From the NCBI GenBank assembly GCA_963725185.1, contig CAVRXO010000006.1, forward strand, positions 2,170,001 through 2,234,000: 64,000 bases of DNA, written 5' to 3'. Position 1 is the stretch's first letter. Every line of letters begins with the position of its first letter. The DNA comes from VAZQ01 sp963725185. Lineage in GTDB: Bacteria; Pseudomonadota; Alphaproteobacteria; Rhizobiales; Xanthobacteraceae. The position numbers and the translations under genes are program-made. This document shows positions 17,461 through 27,561 of the stretch, one piece after another. Under the pieces are notes generated by a model. It ran no database searches. It was not told the DNA's origin and worked only from the letters and a program-made list of their open reading frames with translations.

Positions 17461-18373
17461 AGACCAAGCGCTGCATGACGGCTTTGGGAGCCAAGCCCGC
17501 GGCCGCGAATATGTCGCCGAGCGCGGCCGCATCGGGTCGATCGCGCCCGCCGAGCTCCTCGGCATGGATGCCGGCGGTCACGAACAGGCAATCGATGCCG
17601 AAGGCGGCGGCCCCTTTGAGGTCGGTGCGAACCGAATCGCCGATCGCCAAGATGCGCGCAAGCTCGCTCTCCCGTCCGCGCAACGAATGCGCCATGGCGA
17701 GCGCCTGCTCGTAGATCGGGCGGTAAGGCTTGCCCGCGTAGAGGACACTGCCGCCACTAGCCGCATAGAGGTCGGCGATCGCGCCGGCGCAATAGACCAG
17801 CTTGTCGCCGCGCTCGACCACGATGTCCGGATTGGCGCAGATCATGGGCAGGCCGCGCTCGCGCATGGCCGCAATCAGCCCGGCATAATCCTGCGGGGTC
17901 TCGGTGGTGTCGTCGAACAGGCCCGAGCAGAGCACGTAATCGGCGCTCGCGACCGGAACGAGCGGCGTGTCGAGACCCTCGAACATCCGCAGGTCCCGTT
18001 CGGGACCGATATGAAAGGCGCTCTCCCCAGCGTGCGCCGCCAGGATCGCACGCGTGACATCGCCGGAGCTGACGATCGCGTCATAGGCGTCGCGCGGGAC
18101 CTCGAGCCGGTCCAGTAACGCCATCACCACTTCGGCGGGCCGCGGCGCATTGGTGATCAGGACGACGGTCCCGCCTTGCCGGCGAAAGCGCGCGAGCGCG
18201 CCGCAGGCGTCGGCGAACGCCACCACGCTGTTGTGGACGACGCCCCAGACGTCGCACAGCACCACATCGTAGGCCGGCGCCAGCGTCGCGAAGTGCGGGG
18301 TGAAGGGCGGCGAGGAGATGGACATCGAGACTGGCTTGAGGGGCAGCGCCGGGTTCGTCATGGCAGGTCGCAT
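17456..18373 (-). CDS. HAD-IIA hydrolase, TIGR01459 subfamily
   Basis: Up to 305 residues. The nucleophile motif lies in VVLCDVWGVVHNS near residue 40, with Trp two residues after the nucleophile Asp as in this subfamily. ITNAPRP near residue 73 is motif II, GKPYRPIYEQA gives the catalytic Lys, and ILAIGDSVRTDLKGA is motif IV. Members of TIGR01459 are soluble alphaproteobacterial HAD phosphatases of unproven substrate, often encoded near ribF, as here. A later in-frame ATG near residue 17 (MSISSPPF) may be the true start. Confidence 0.9.
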   Translation of the reverse strand: MRPAMTNPALPLKPVSMSISSPPFTPHFATLAPAYDVVLCDVWGVVHNSVVAFADACGALARFRRQGGTVVLITNAPRPAEVVMALLDRLEVPRDAYDAIVSSGDVTRAILAAHAGESAFHIGPERDLRMFEGLDTPLVPVASADYVLCSGLFDDTTETPQDYAGLIAAMRERGLPMICANPDIVVERGDKLVYCAGAIADLYAASGGSVLYAGKPYRPIYEQALAMAHSLRGRESELARILAIGDSVRTDLKGAAAFGIDCLFVTAGIHAEELGGRDRPDAAALGDIFAAAGLAPKAVMQRLVW

Positions 18374-18427
18374 ATACCCGACTTGCGATGTGACTCTTAG
18401 GCTTATTTCGCCTTTCGGCTCCGACTT

Positions 18428-18529
18428 GTCCCGGCCATAGCGCGTCGAAGACGCGCGTAAACGCGCTTATGGAGCCGGGACCGTTACAAGCTCTGAGTCT
18501 CGTACGGTCCCGGCTCAAAGCCGGGACGT
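18428..18529. repeat. Dispersed palindromic repeat (TCCCGGC...GCCGGGA family), copy 1
   Basis: Two linked hairpins: TCCCGGCCAT...GGAGCCGGGA with an inner GCGCGT/ACGCGC stem, then GTCCCGGCT...AGCCGGGAC, joined by the conserved CCGTTACAAGCTC. The same modules recur at 45064-45132 and 59067-59200. The repeat fills the gap between the HAD gene start and the EAL gene stop. Confidence 0.85.
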
Positions 18530-18584
18530 GTGTGTGACGCCGCAGCAAGTCCGGCCATGACAATGGATGCGCGTCAATTAAGGA

Positions 18585-20252
18585 TCACACGCGGCGGACC
18601 AGCCGGGCGAGCCCGGCCGCGCGCGCGGTCTTGCCGGCCCCGGGAGCGGCTGCGGGCGCAGTCCTGGTCTCGGCCGCCGGGCCGCCAGCCTGGTCGGTCG
18701 CCGCGGTGCTCTCGCGGCCGATCAAATCGTTACGGTCGGCTGCGCCTTGCAGGGCCTCGGTGCGCACCGGCCGCGGCGGCGAGAACAGGAATCCCTGGCC
18801 GAACTTGACGTCGTAATCGAGCAAATCGACCACCGCGCCTTCGCTTTCGATCTTCTCGGCAATGAGGTCGATGCCGAAGCGCGCGAGCAGGTCCGGGAGG
18901 TCGCCCGGATGGATGTCGGCGGCGATGCCGGAGCGGTTGAGGATGAGATTGGCCTTGAGCTTGACGAAGCGGAAACCGCGGCTGGCCAGCTCGCGCGGCT
19001 CCAGGCGCAGGTCCGTCACATTGTCCATGGAGAAATTGAAGCCGCAGGCCCGGAGTGCCGCCAGGCTCTCGGTCTCGATCGGGCCGGCGCCGCGCAGGCC
19101 CGCTTGCGTGAATTCGAGCACCAGCGAGGGCGCGATGGCCCGGTTGGCGTCGAGGAACTCGAGCAATTGCGGGAACACCACGGCATCGGTCAGCGTCGCC
19201 ACCGAAAGATTGCAGAACACGCCGACCTCACGGTTCTTGAGCAGCAGCCGGCGCAGGACCTGCACGCAACGGAACAGCACCAGATTGTCGATCTTCGGCA
19301 TCAGGCCGCCGGCCTCGGCCTGCGCGACGAACTCGGCCGCCAAGACCATGTCGCCGCCCGGGGTCCGCAACCGTGACATCGCCTCGTAGAAACGGACCTT
19401 GCGCTGGGGCAGCGTCACGATCGGCTGCAGATGCAGATCGATGCGATTGGCCTCGATGGCGCTGCGAAGGGCCGCCAGCAACTCCGGGGCGGCGGATTTA
19501 TCGGTCTCCGGGCCCGGCGCGGCAGCAAGCATGGACGCGACCGGCGCCCCGGCGGCCGCGGAAACTGTTGCGGCGGGAACCGCCGCTGCGAGCGGCATGG
19601 CGCTGACGGCAACCGCCATCGGCGCAGCCGCCGTTGCGGCAGGTGATGGGGGCGGGAACGCCGATCCCGCAAGCGCGGGCTGCATCGCTGCGTCGGGCCG
19701 GACGGCGGCGGGGCTGCTCGCCGGCGCGGAACCGAACGCCTCCGTCTTGGCGTGCTCAGGCTTGACGAGTTCAGGCTTGGCCAATTCAGGCTTGGCGGCT
19801 TCGACCTTGGTGAGCTCGGGTTTGGGGCGCTCGCGCAGGGACGTAGAGATGTCGGTCAGCTGCGTCTCGTGGAGGGCGACCGTTTCGGCCAGCTGGTCGA
19901 GCAGCGCACCCAGCTCGCTGATCTCGACCGCCAGCGGCTCGACCGTCGCCTCGCCCCTGGCAAGGCTTCGCTCCATCCTGGATTCGACCACCGCCAGCCG
20001 CCGCCCCACCTCGGCGAGCTGCCGCGCCAGATCGGCGCTGCCGCGGGACAGGTCGGTCAGCTGAGGGCCGACCACGGAACGGACGTTCATCCGGGTCGAT
20101 ACGGCATTGTAGAGCGCAAGCGCGGTCAGCGCGGCGATCGCCACGACGATCGAATCCGCTGCGCCAAATCCGTAGGCGAAATAGACCACCGCGCCGGCGG
20201 AGGCCGCGATCACCATCATGCAGAGCGCGACGAAGATGGCACCGAGCCGCAT
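18585..20252 (-). CDS. Membrane-anchored EAL-domain protein with degenerate active site (TipF-like)
   Basis: 555 residues. Two N-terminal TM helices (about 2-23 and 32-50) precede a coiled coil (about 65-150), a Pro/Ala/Lys linker with KPEL-type repeats (about 155-280) and a C-terminal EAL domain. The domain keeps Glu (YEAMSRL in place of EAL), Asn (CNLS), Glu (LEFTQ), Lys (VKLKA) and GQGFLFSPP. The metal-binding DDFG motif reads MDNVTD, with the second Asp changed to Asn. That suggests it binds rather than hydrolyses c-di-GMP. Caulobacter TipF, a c-di-GMP receptor placing the flagellum, has the same layout, so TipF is a reasonable but unproven assignment. Confidence 0.8.
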   Translation of the reverse strand: MRLGAIFVALCMMVIAASAGAVVYFAYGFGAADSIVVAIAALTALALYNAVSTRMNVRSVVGPQLTDLSRGSADLARQLAEVGRRLAVVESRMERSLARGEATVEPLAVEISELGALLDQLAETVALHETQLTDISTSLRERPKPELTKVEAAKPELAKPELVKPEHAKTEAFGSAPASSPAAVRPDAAMQPALAGSAFPPPSPAATAAAPMAVAVSAMPLAAAVPAATVSAAAGAPVASMLAAAPGPETDKSAAPELLAALRSAIEANRIDLHLQPIVTLPQRKVRFYEAMSRLRTPGGDMVLAAEFVAQAEAGGLMPKIDNLVLFRCVQVLRRLLLKNREVGVFCNLSVATLTDAVVFPQLLEFLDANRAIAPSLVLEFTQAGLRGAGPIETESLAALRACGFNFSMDNVTDLRLEPRELASRGFRFVKLKANLILNRSGIAADIHPGDLPDLLARFGIDLIAEKIESEGAVVDLLDYDVKFGQGFLFSPPRPVRTEALQGAADRNDLIGRESTAATDQAGGPAAETRTAPAAAPGAGKTARAAGLARLVRRV

Positions 20253-20488
20253 GGCTATAACCCAGAGAGGTAGGTCGAGATGATTCGCTCGCCCGCATCC
20301 AATCTCTATGAGCGGGCGCGCTCGCGCAAGCGGTTCTGCGCGCCGGCGAGACCAGCATCCGGCAATGCGGCGCAAGGGATAGGCTCGTCGGGTCCCTGCG
20401 ATTTCTCAAATTGGGTCTTTGGGGGGCTCGATTGCGTCCTCATGGACATGGACCCGCCGGCTCGAGACGGTAGACCTGGGTCGGACGG

Positions 20489-21313
20489 TTATTCCTGCTT
20501 TACGCTGGAAGGATCGGGCGTCGGCTCCGAGAGCTGCCGCAGCATCCTGATCGCTTCGGTTTCCTCCCGCGCAGCAGCCAGTTTGAATAGCTCGATGGCC
20601 CTGGAGCGATCCTGCGGCACCCCACGTCCCGCCAAATACATGAGACCGAGCGCGGTTTGTCCTGCTCGGTAGCCACGCTCTGCCGAAAGGCGGTACAAGC
20701 GCACGGCTTCGTCGTCACTCTGCGCTACGCCCTGACCGTTCTTGTAAAGATCACCAAGATACTTCAGCGCATATCGGTCACCGAGCGCCACCGCCCGCTG
20801 GTACCATTCCAGCGCTTGGGTATAGTCTCGGCTGACGCCAAGTCCTCGGGCATAATCGACGCCGAGATCGGTCATGGCTGTTGACAGGCCTTGCTGTGCC
20901 GCCAGCGTCGACCAGTGAATCGAAGCGGAGAGGTCCCGCTTGAACCCATTGGAACCCCGGTAGAGAAGGCCTAAATCGGATTGCGCCGCCACATAGCCCT
21001 GCTCTGCTGCAAGACGCATCTCCGCTTCGGCTTCGACTGGCTGTTTCGACCGCACTAGCGCAAGAGCGAGCTGATAATGGAAGCGCAGGACGCCGGGATG
21101 CTTATCCGTGGCGGTGCGGCATGCAACAAGAGCAGCCGGCGCATCCATGACGAGAGCCTCGATCCCCGGGACGACCTTTTCGGGATCGTCCAGATTCCCC
21201 GCGAGCCGGTCGCATGCGTCAGGCTCCTGCGCGTGCGCCGCTCGCATCACGGGCGCGGCGGGAAATAGCAGCAGCGCGATGATGAGCGCGCATTTCGATT
21301 GACCAAATCGCAT
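20489..21313 (-). CDS. Secreted Sel1-repeat protein
   Basis: 274 residues from the ATG at 21313, which has an AAGGGGG site five bases upstream; earlier in-frame starts would lie before the signal peptide. The signal peptide (CALIIALLLFPAAPVMRAAHA) is followed by about five Sel1-like repeats, for example AEQGYVAAQSDLGLLYRG, AVALGDRYALKYLGDLYKNG and SAERGYRAGQTALGLMYLAG. Sel1 repeats are alpha-solenoid interaction modules, often in envelope or signalling proteins. No enzymatic motif is present. Same strand as the EAL gene, about 240 bases upstream of its start. Confidence 0.86.
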   Translation of the reverse strand: MRFGQSKCALIIALLLFPAAPVMRAAHAQEPDACDRLAGNLDDPEKVVPGIEALVMDAPAALVACRTATDKHPGVLRFHYQLALALVRSKQPVEAEAEMRLAAEQGYVAAQSDLGLLYRGSNGFKRDLSASIHWSTLAAQQGLSTAMTDLGVDYARGLGVSRDYTQALEWYQRAVALGDRYALKYLGDLYKNGQGVAQSDDEAVRLYRLSAERGYRAGQTALGLMYLAGRGVPQDRSRAIELFKLAAAREETEAIRMLRQLSEPTPDPSSVKQE

Positions 21314-21428
21314 CCAATCCCCCTTTGGCCAAGCCTGCGTTGCAGAATATCGGAATCGGCATCGTCCGTCAGCGGGCGGAAAGGACTTCAACCGCTGTTC
21401 TTGTGCTGAAGCTTCCGCCGGACTTTGC

Positions 21429-23102
21429 TCAATCCGCCCGCGGGGAGAGCCATCGCTGCTTGACAATGTTGGTCCAGTCCCGATCGAGCTGGCGGGTCGC
21501 CTCCGGGCTGCCGCCGGTCCAGGTGCCGTGCTTCACGCAGCCGGCGAAAAAATCGTCCCATTCCTTCCGGGTGCGCAACAGCGCACCGGTGTCCAAACGC
21601 ACCGAACGGTCAGGCGCGATGAATTCGTTGTCGCAGCCCGCATACACCTCCTCGCCGGGATGCCAGACCGGATCCATGCTCCCATCGAAAACATGAAAGG
21701 TATCGGGATAGACCGTATGGTCGGCATGCCCTCCTGCACGATTGATCTTGTGCACGTAATCGATGCATCGCTGGTAGGGAGAAAAGTCTTTATCGGCCAG
21801 AAAGAAATGAATCTCGGCTTGCGGACTCGCGCGGCCATCCTGCTCCTGGCTCATGCATCCGGGCGTGATCGCCAATGCCAGCGAAAGCGGCGGCGCCTTC
21901 GGCTGCATGCGTGCGCGCACCGCCTGCAGGGACAGATAGATCGAGGTCTCACCACCAAGCGAACGGCCCATTGCGCCGATCCGGCTGGTGTCGATCCGCT
22001 GGTCATGACTGAGCTTGTCCAGGGCATTCAACGCATCGACGACTTGACGATAACCCGTGAAGCCCCGCTTGTTCTCGGGTACGTTCGTTATGTCGCGCGG
22101 CCCGAAGCTGTCGAGCACGAATGTCGCGACGCCGATTTCATTGAGGGTGCGCGCAAAGAACCAGTCTCGCTCGTGAAGGCCGCCGCTGCTGTGCAAGATG
22201 AGCATCAGCGGATATTTCTCCTGCAGCTTCACCGGGAAGCTCAAGTAGCCCCAGACGCGTTCCTTCTGGTCACGCGCCATGCTGTCGAACTCGATACGCG
22301 TGCTGTCGAGCTCGACGCGCTCGCCGGGCTCCTGGCGCGGCGCCGTCGCCTGCTGCTCTTGAGGGGCGCTTTGACGCCGACTGATGGGTTTGACCGAGCG
22401 CTGCGGCAGAACCACCTGATTGCCGACCGCATAGAGGAAGCACGGACCGCCTGAAGCCTTGCTGGTGTTATTGCATTGAGCGAGAGCCTGCTCCTCCGCG
22501 TCCAATTGGTCGGCCGCGCCGGTCACCAGGACAAACGTGACCTCCGGGTGATATGCGGCGGCTTTTGGCCCCGGCGCGGCCGCATAATTCGTGACGTCTG
22601 CGCGCCTGAGCAATTCGGGTCGCGCTCGTGGTATCTGCGAAGAATCGAAGACGCCGGTGTAGCGCGGACGTGGCATGTCGCGGAGAATCAACGGTGCCGC
22701 CGGCTCGATCTGATCGTCGATCGCGATCAATGCGCACGGCCTTCCATACGCGATCTGGCAGCCTTCGAGCGCACCGACTTCAGCCTCCGCGACGGTGGCC
22801 CACAGCGCGGTCCGAAACGTGCCGTGGGCTTCGGGCGAAACCGCGATGGCCTTGTGCCGGTCTTCGGTTTGGAAGTCGCGTGCTTGGCTCTCCTGCTCGT
22901 CCTTGGCGATCCCGTATGCGGACATCAGCGAGCGCAGCTTGTCGCGAAAAGTGAGCTGAGCAATTGCCGGCGGCTCCACGGATCGCAGCGGCGGAGCCGT
23001 AGAAAGAGATTTATCCTGTGCGCCGTGCGGTGCCGGCGGCGCGATCGGAGCTGCGATCGTGCCCGTGCTCGTTGCCTGGGACCACCCGGCTTGTCCGGTC
23101 AA
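21429..23102 (-). CDS. Secreted alpha/beta hydrolase (dienelactone-hydrolase-like), signal peptide in another frame
   Basis: 557 codons from the TTG at 23102. The C-terminal catalytic domain (about residues 270-557) has the nucleophile elbow GRSLGG, Asp in FLADKDFSP and His in DTFHVFDG. The N-terminal half holds two copies of a Cys motif, EGCQIAYGRPCALIAI and AQCNNTSKASGGPCFLYAV. Upstream in the same frame lies an excellent signal-peptide core (QALIILAVLTGQAGWSQA), and the ATG that fits it, with a GAGG site, is at 23157 in another frame. Deleting one base from the run of four G (plus strand) at 23143-23146 joins the two, so the true gene is probably 21429-23157 with a frameshift. Confidence 0.8.
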   Translation of the reverse strand: MTGQAGWSQATSTGTIAAPIAPPAPHGAQDKSLSTAPPLRSVEPPAIAQLTFRDKLRSLMSAYGIAKDEQESQARDFQTEDRHKAIAVSPEAHGTFRTALWATVAEAEVGALEGCQIAYGRPCALIAIDDQIEPAAPLILRDMPRPRYTGVFDSSQIPRARPELLRRADVTNYAAAPGPKAAAYHPEVTFVLVTGAADQLDAEEQALAQCNNTSKASGGPCFLYAVGNQVVLPQRSVKPISRRQSAPQEQQATAPRQEPGERVELDSTRIEFDSMARDQKERVWGYLSFPVKLQEKYPLMLILHSSGGLHERDWFFARTLNEIGVATFVLDSFGPRDITNVPENKRGFTGYRQVVDALNALDKLSHDQRIDTSRIGAMGRSLGGETSIYLSLQAVRARMQPKAPPLSLALAITPGCMSQEQDGRASPQAEIHFFLADKDFSPYQRCIDYVHKINRAGGHADHTVYPDTFHVFDGSMDPVWHPGEEVYAGCDNEFIAPDRSVRLDTGALLRTRKEWDDFFAGCVKHGTWTGGSPEATRQLDRDWTNIVKQRWLSPRAD

Positions 23103-23210
23103 TACGGCAAGAATGATGAGAGCTTGGCGCAGGAATTGTTCAGGGGAGAATTCTCATGGTCACCCTCTGCGGTCCAGCGCTGGCGCGCTTCCTGCGGGCG
23201 AATACGATAT

Positions 23211-23302
23211 GGCGAATAGCGAGTAGGGAATAGGGAATAGGGAATAGGGAATAGGGAATGGCGGAGCCGCTCAGCTCACCGCTATTCGCTACTCACTACT
23301 CA

Positions 23303-23312
<10 letters not shown>
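23211..23312. repeat. Heptamer-repeat hairpin element near the aminotransferase 3' end
   Basis: Left arm from 23211: GCGAATA, GCGAGTA, then five GGGAATA-type units. Right arm from about 23281 to 23312 has TATTCGC, TACTCAC, TACTCAC and TATTCGC, so the arms pair imperfectly. The right arm overlaps the end of the aminotransferase gene: its final codons GGC-GAA-TAG are repeat sequence. Same family as 6207-6318, 6747-6862 and 62236-62336. Confidence 0.82.
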
Positions 23313-24673
<1,361 letters not shown>

Positions 24674-24778
24674 GATCGCTCCATAGGGGCGCACCTGATG
24701 GAGGCGCGCCGGTGGCCGCTCCCTTGCCGCTGCGCGGAGCGGCTGCTACCACCCTCAACCTCGCCAATGTAGACCGAT

Positions 24779-26419
24779 ATGGCCGACAACCCCAGCAAAT
24801 CCGAGAAAAGCAACAAGCTCAAGGCCAGGCTGCCGCGCGGGCTCGCCGACCGCGGTCCGAACGAGATCGCCGCCACGCGGCGCATGCTCGAGACCATCCG
24901 CGGCGTCTACGAGCGCTACGGCTTCGAGCCGGTGGAGACCCCGGCGTTCGAATATACCGACGCGCTCGGCAAGTTCCTGCCCGACCAGGACCGCCCCAAC
25001 GAGGGCGTGTTCTCGTTCCAGGACGACGACGAGCAATGGCTGTCGCTGCGCTACGACCTGACCGCGCCGCTCGCCCGCTACGTGGCGGAGAATTTCGACA
25101 CCCTGCCCAAGCCCTATCGCAGCTACCGGGCGGGCTTTGTGTTCCGCAACGAGAAACCCGGCCCCGGCCGCTTCCGCCAGTTCATGCAGTTCGACGCCGA
25201 CACGGTGGGCTCGGCCTCGCCCGCCGCCGACGCCGAGATGTGCATGATGGCGGCCGACGCGATGGAGGCGCTCGGCATCCCGCGCGGCAGCTATGTGGTG
25301 AAGGTGAACAACCGCAAGGTGCTGGACGGAGTGCTGGAGGCGATCGGACTCGGCGGCGAAGAGAATGCAGGCAAACGGCTCACTGTATTGCGCGCGATCG
25401 ACAAGCTGGATCGAATCGGCGTCGGTGGCGTGCATCAACTTCTTGGCGAAGGGCGCAAGGACGAAAGCGGAGATTTTACTAAAGGCGCTAATCTCGATGA
25501 TGACCAGGTTTCGAAAATATTGAATTTTGCTTACGGAGCCATCCTTCATCCCAAGGTCGGCCTTACCGACTTCACAGCCAGGCTACCAACGCGGCCCGTT
25601 CAGGCGGGAGGATGGATACCTGATGATCGATTTGCCGATGACGAAGTGGGAGAGAACGATAACCCTGGAACGTTTTTGAGTAACTCCGGGCAGCTTGAAC
25701 ACTGGACGGAGCTGGTCGCGTCTAGTCGCATGGGAAGTGAGGGTATACGGGAACTATCTGAAATCAACTCGCTGCTCCAAGCAGCCGGGTACGGGACGAA
25801 GAGATTTGAGATTAGCTCGTCAGTCATCCGCGGCCTCGAATACTACACTGGGCCCGTTTATGAGGTTGAACTAACTATTCCCGATGATACGGGGCATCCC
25901 GTCCGCTTCGGCTCGGTCGGCGGCGGCGGGCGCTACGATGGCTTGGTGGCGCGCTTCCGCGGCGAGCCGGTGCCGGCGACTGGCTTCTCCATCGGGGTGT
26001 CGCGTCTGCTCGCCGCGCTCCAGCATCTCGGCAAGATCGACGCCAAGCCCGAGCCCGGCCCGGTGGTGGTGACGGTGTTCGACCGCGACCGCATGGCCGA
26101 CTACCAGAGCATGGTGCAGCGCCTGCGCAATGCCGGCATCCGGGCCGAGCTCTATCTCGGTTCGGGCAAGCTCGGGCCGCAGTTCAAATATGCCGACAAG
26201 CGCAACTCGCCCTGCGTGATCATCCAGGGCGGTGACGAGAAGGGCAGGGGCGAGGTCCAGATCAAGGACCTCATTCTCGGCTCGGAGATCGCCGGGCTCA
26301 GCAAGGATCGCGACGATTACCTGCAGAAGCAGGCCGAGGCGCAATTCGCCGTCGCCGAGGACGGCCTTGTCGACGCCGTCCGCAAGGTGCTGGCCCGCCA
26401 CGACATCAAGTGGAGCTAG
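24779..26419 (+). CDS. hisS: Histidine--tRNA ligase with atypical low-GC central segment
   Basis: 546-residue class II synthetase. RYDLTAPLARYV near residue 85 and motif 2 (FRNEKPGPGRFRQFMQFDAD, near 125) are intact. The histidine-binding GLEYYTG, then GSVGGGGRYDGL and motif 3 (GFSIGVSRLLAAL), follow the insertion. A C-terminal anticodon-binding domain completes it. It is longer than the roughly 420-510 residues usual for HisS; the extra lies between motif 2 and GLEYYTG. The DNA of that part (about 25,360-25,900) is only about 45-52% GC in lines I counted, against about 70% in the flanks, with different codon choice, so this segment looks acquired by recombination. The frame is intact. Confidence 0.94.
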   Translation: MADNPSKSEKSNKLKARLPRGLADRGPNEIAATRRMLETIRGVYERYGFEPVETPAFEYTDALGKFLPDQDRPNEGVFSFQDDDEQWLSLRYDLTAPLARYVAENFDTLPKPYRSYRAGFVFRNEKPGPGRFRQFMQFDADTVGSASPAADAEMCMMAADAMEALGIPRGSYVVKVNNRKVLDGVLEAIGLGGEENAGKRLTVLRAIDKLDRIGVGGVHQLLGEGRKDESGDFTKGANLDDDQVSKILNFAYGAILHPKVGLTDFTARLPTRPVQAGGWIPDDRFADDEVGENDNPGTFLSNSGQLEHWTELVASSRMGSEGIRELSEINSLLQAAGYGTKRFEISSSVIRGLEYYTGPVYEVELTIPDDTGHPVRFGSVGGGGRYDGLVARFRGEPVPATGFSIGVSRLLAALQHLGKIDAKPEPGPVVVTVFDRDRMADYQSMVQRLRNAGIRAELYLGSGKLGPQFKYADKRNSPCVIIQGGDEKGRGEVQIKDLILGSEIAGLSKDRDDYLQKQAEAQFAVAEDGLVDAVRKVLARHDIKWS

Positions 26420-26535
26420 CAGGATCGTCCGGGAAGTGAAGTGGCGAGCCGACCCGAGGCGCTGTCAGGGACACGATCCGTGCTCGCGGCCGACCATGTC
26501 GCGCCGGGAGAATGCGCCGACGCTGCGCGCGCCCC

Positions 26536-27141
26536 TCACCACTCGCGCTGGACGAACTCCAACCCCAGGCTCTTCTTGGTCCACAGCACCACCGGCCTCT
26601 CGTTGAGCAACGACAGCACCGCTGGCTCGATCACGGTTGGATCGCCATTCTCGAAACGTGCCACCGCCACCACGGCATCGCACTCATCGTTGAACGCGAA
26701 GGAGATGACCCGCGCGGCGGACTTGTTCTCGTCCACTGAGCGGTAGACGCGGGCGCGCCCGTACATCCAGCCGACCCTGATAGGCTGGCCGGCTGCAATC
26801 GGCGCAACTTCGCGGCTCACGAGCTCCGTGTCGGCAACGCGCTCCAGTTCCGTATCGTCCGACACGCCGGTCGAGCAATTGCAGAACCCGATCTTCGGAC
26901 GCAGGAACACCTCGACACGTATCCCGCAATCCGACGGATCGCAGACAAAGGCGCGGCCGTTATCCCATTGATCCTGCGGGAACGGCCACTTGGCATCGTT
27001 CCAAACCGCATCGATGTTTTTTCCCACCAACAGTTGCGGCTTGGCGTCGGCGGTGGACGGCGCCCGCACGGCAAATACGAAGGCCGCCCCGGCAACGCCG
27101 CCGGCCGCCACGGCTATCGCGACTGCCGCGCCAATCTTCAT
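26536..27141 (-). CDS. Secreted or membrane-anchored hypothetical protein
   Basis: 201 residues, with GGAG seven bases before the ATG at 27141. The N-terminus MKIGAAVAIAVAAGGVAGAAFVFAV is a signal peptide or a single anchor. The mature part is unremarkable: Cys residues at CDPSDCG and FCNCSTG could form disulfides, and WPFPQDQWDNGRAFVC and VGWMYGRARVYRS look structured. I recognise no family. It is convergent with hisS, about 115 bases from its stop. Confidence 0.65.
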   Translation of the reverse strand: MKIGAAVAIAVAAGGVAGAAFVFAVRAPSTADAKPQLLVGKNIDAVWNDAKWPFPQDQWDNGRAFVCDPSDCGIRVEVFLRPKIGFCNCSTGVSDDTELERVADTELVSREVAPIAAGQPIRVGWMYGRARVYRSVDENKSAARVISFAFNDECDAVVAVARFENGDPTVIEPAVLSLLNERPVVLWTKKSLGLEFVQREW

Positions 27142-27561
27142 CGCATGCTCCGCAGAGCAGCCGAGCCCTTGGCTGCCCCATCAATGCGCGGAGCCTATCA
27201 TGTTTCTCACATGGCTGCGAAGAGCGTCCGATGAGGACACCCCTGCTCATGGGCACTGGCCAAGTTTGGCAAGGGGACGTGATTTCGTCTTAATGTCAAT
27301 TTGCGACGGAGAGACCGACGGATTCGACCGTGCAGCAATCGCACGGGATGACCAGTTGCTCCGAATGGACCAGCGTGCTGCGTTCCACGCTGTTCAAGGA
27401 GTGCGCCCTGAAAGGCAGCGCGACATGGTTCGTCGCTGAAGGCGCCGAGGAAGTGAAGCGCGCCTCGAGCATGCCTAGCGCCAAGGCGATGGACGACTGC
27501 CTCATCGCCTACGGCCAGAACGGCGAGGCCTTGCGGCTGCAGCAAGGGTTTCCGGTGGGCC
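27142..27561. other. Intergenic region with a possible small plus-strand ORF (about 27348-27662)
   Basis: About 420 bases with no recognised gene. On the plus strand a frame from ATG 27348 encodes MTSCSEWTSVLRST and then KECALKGSATWFVAEGAEE and SAKAMDDCLIAYGQNGEALR, which read like a helical protein. It lacks a ribosome-binding site, and its end runs antisense into the gene at 27562-27924. It could be a gene remnant or a frameshifted small protein. Confidence 0.3.

Noticed and set aside
24779..26419. hisS interrupted by an insertion element or intein
   Set aside because: The central segment has no transposase, splicing motifs or terminal repeats, and the frame is continuous; recombination of a homologous segment explains it better.
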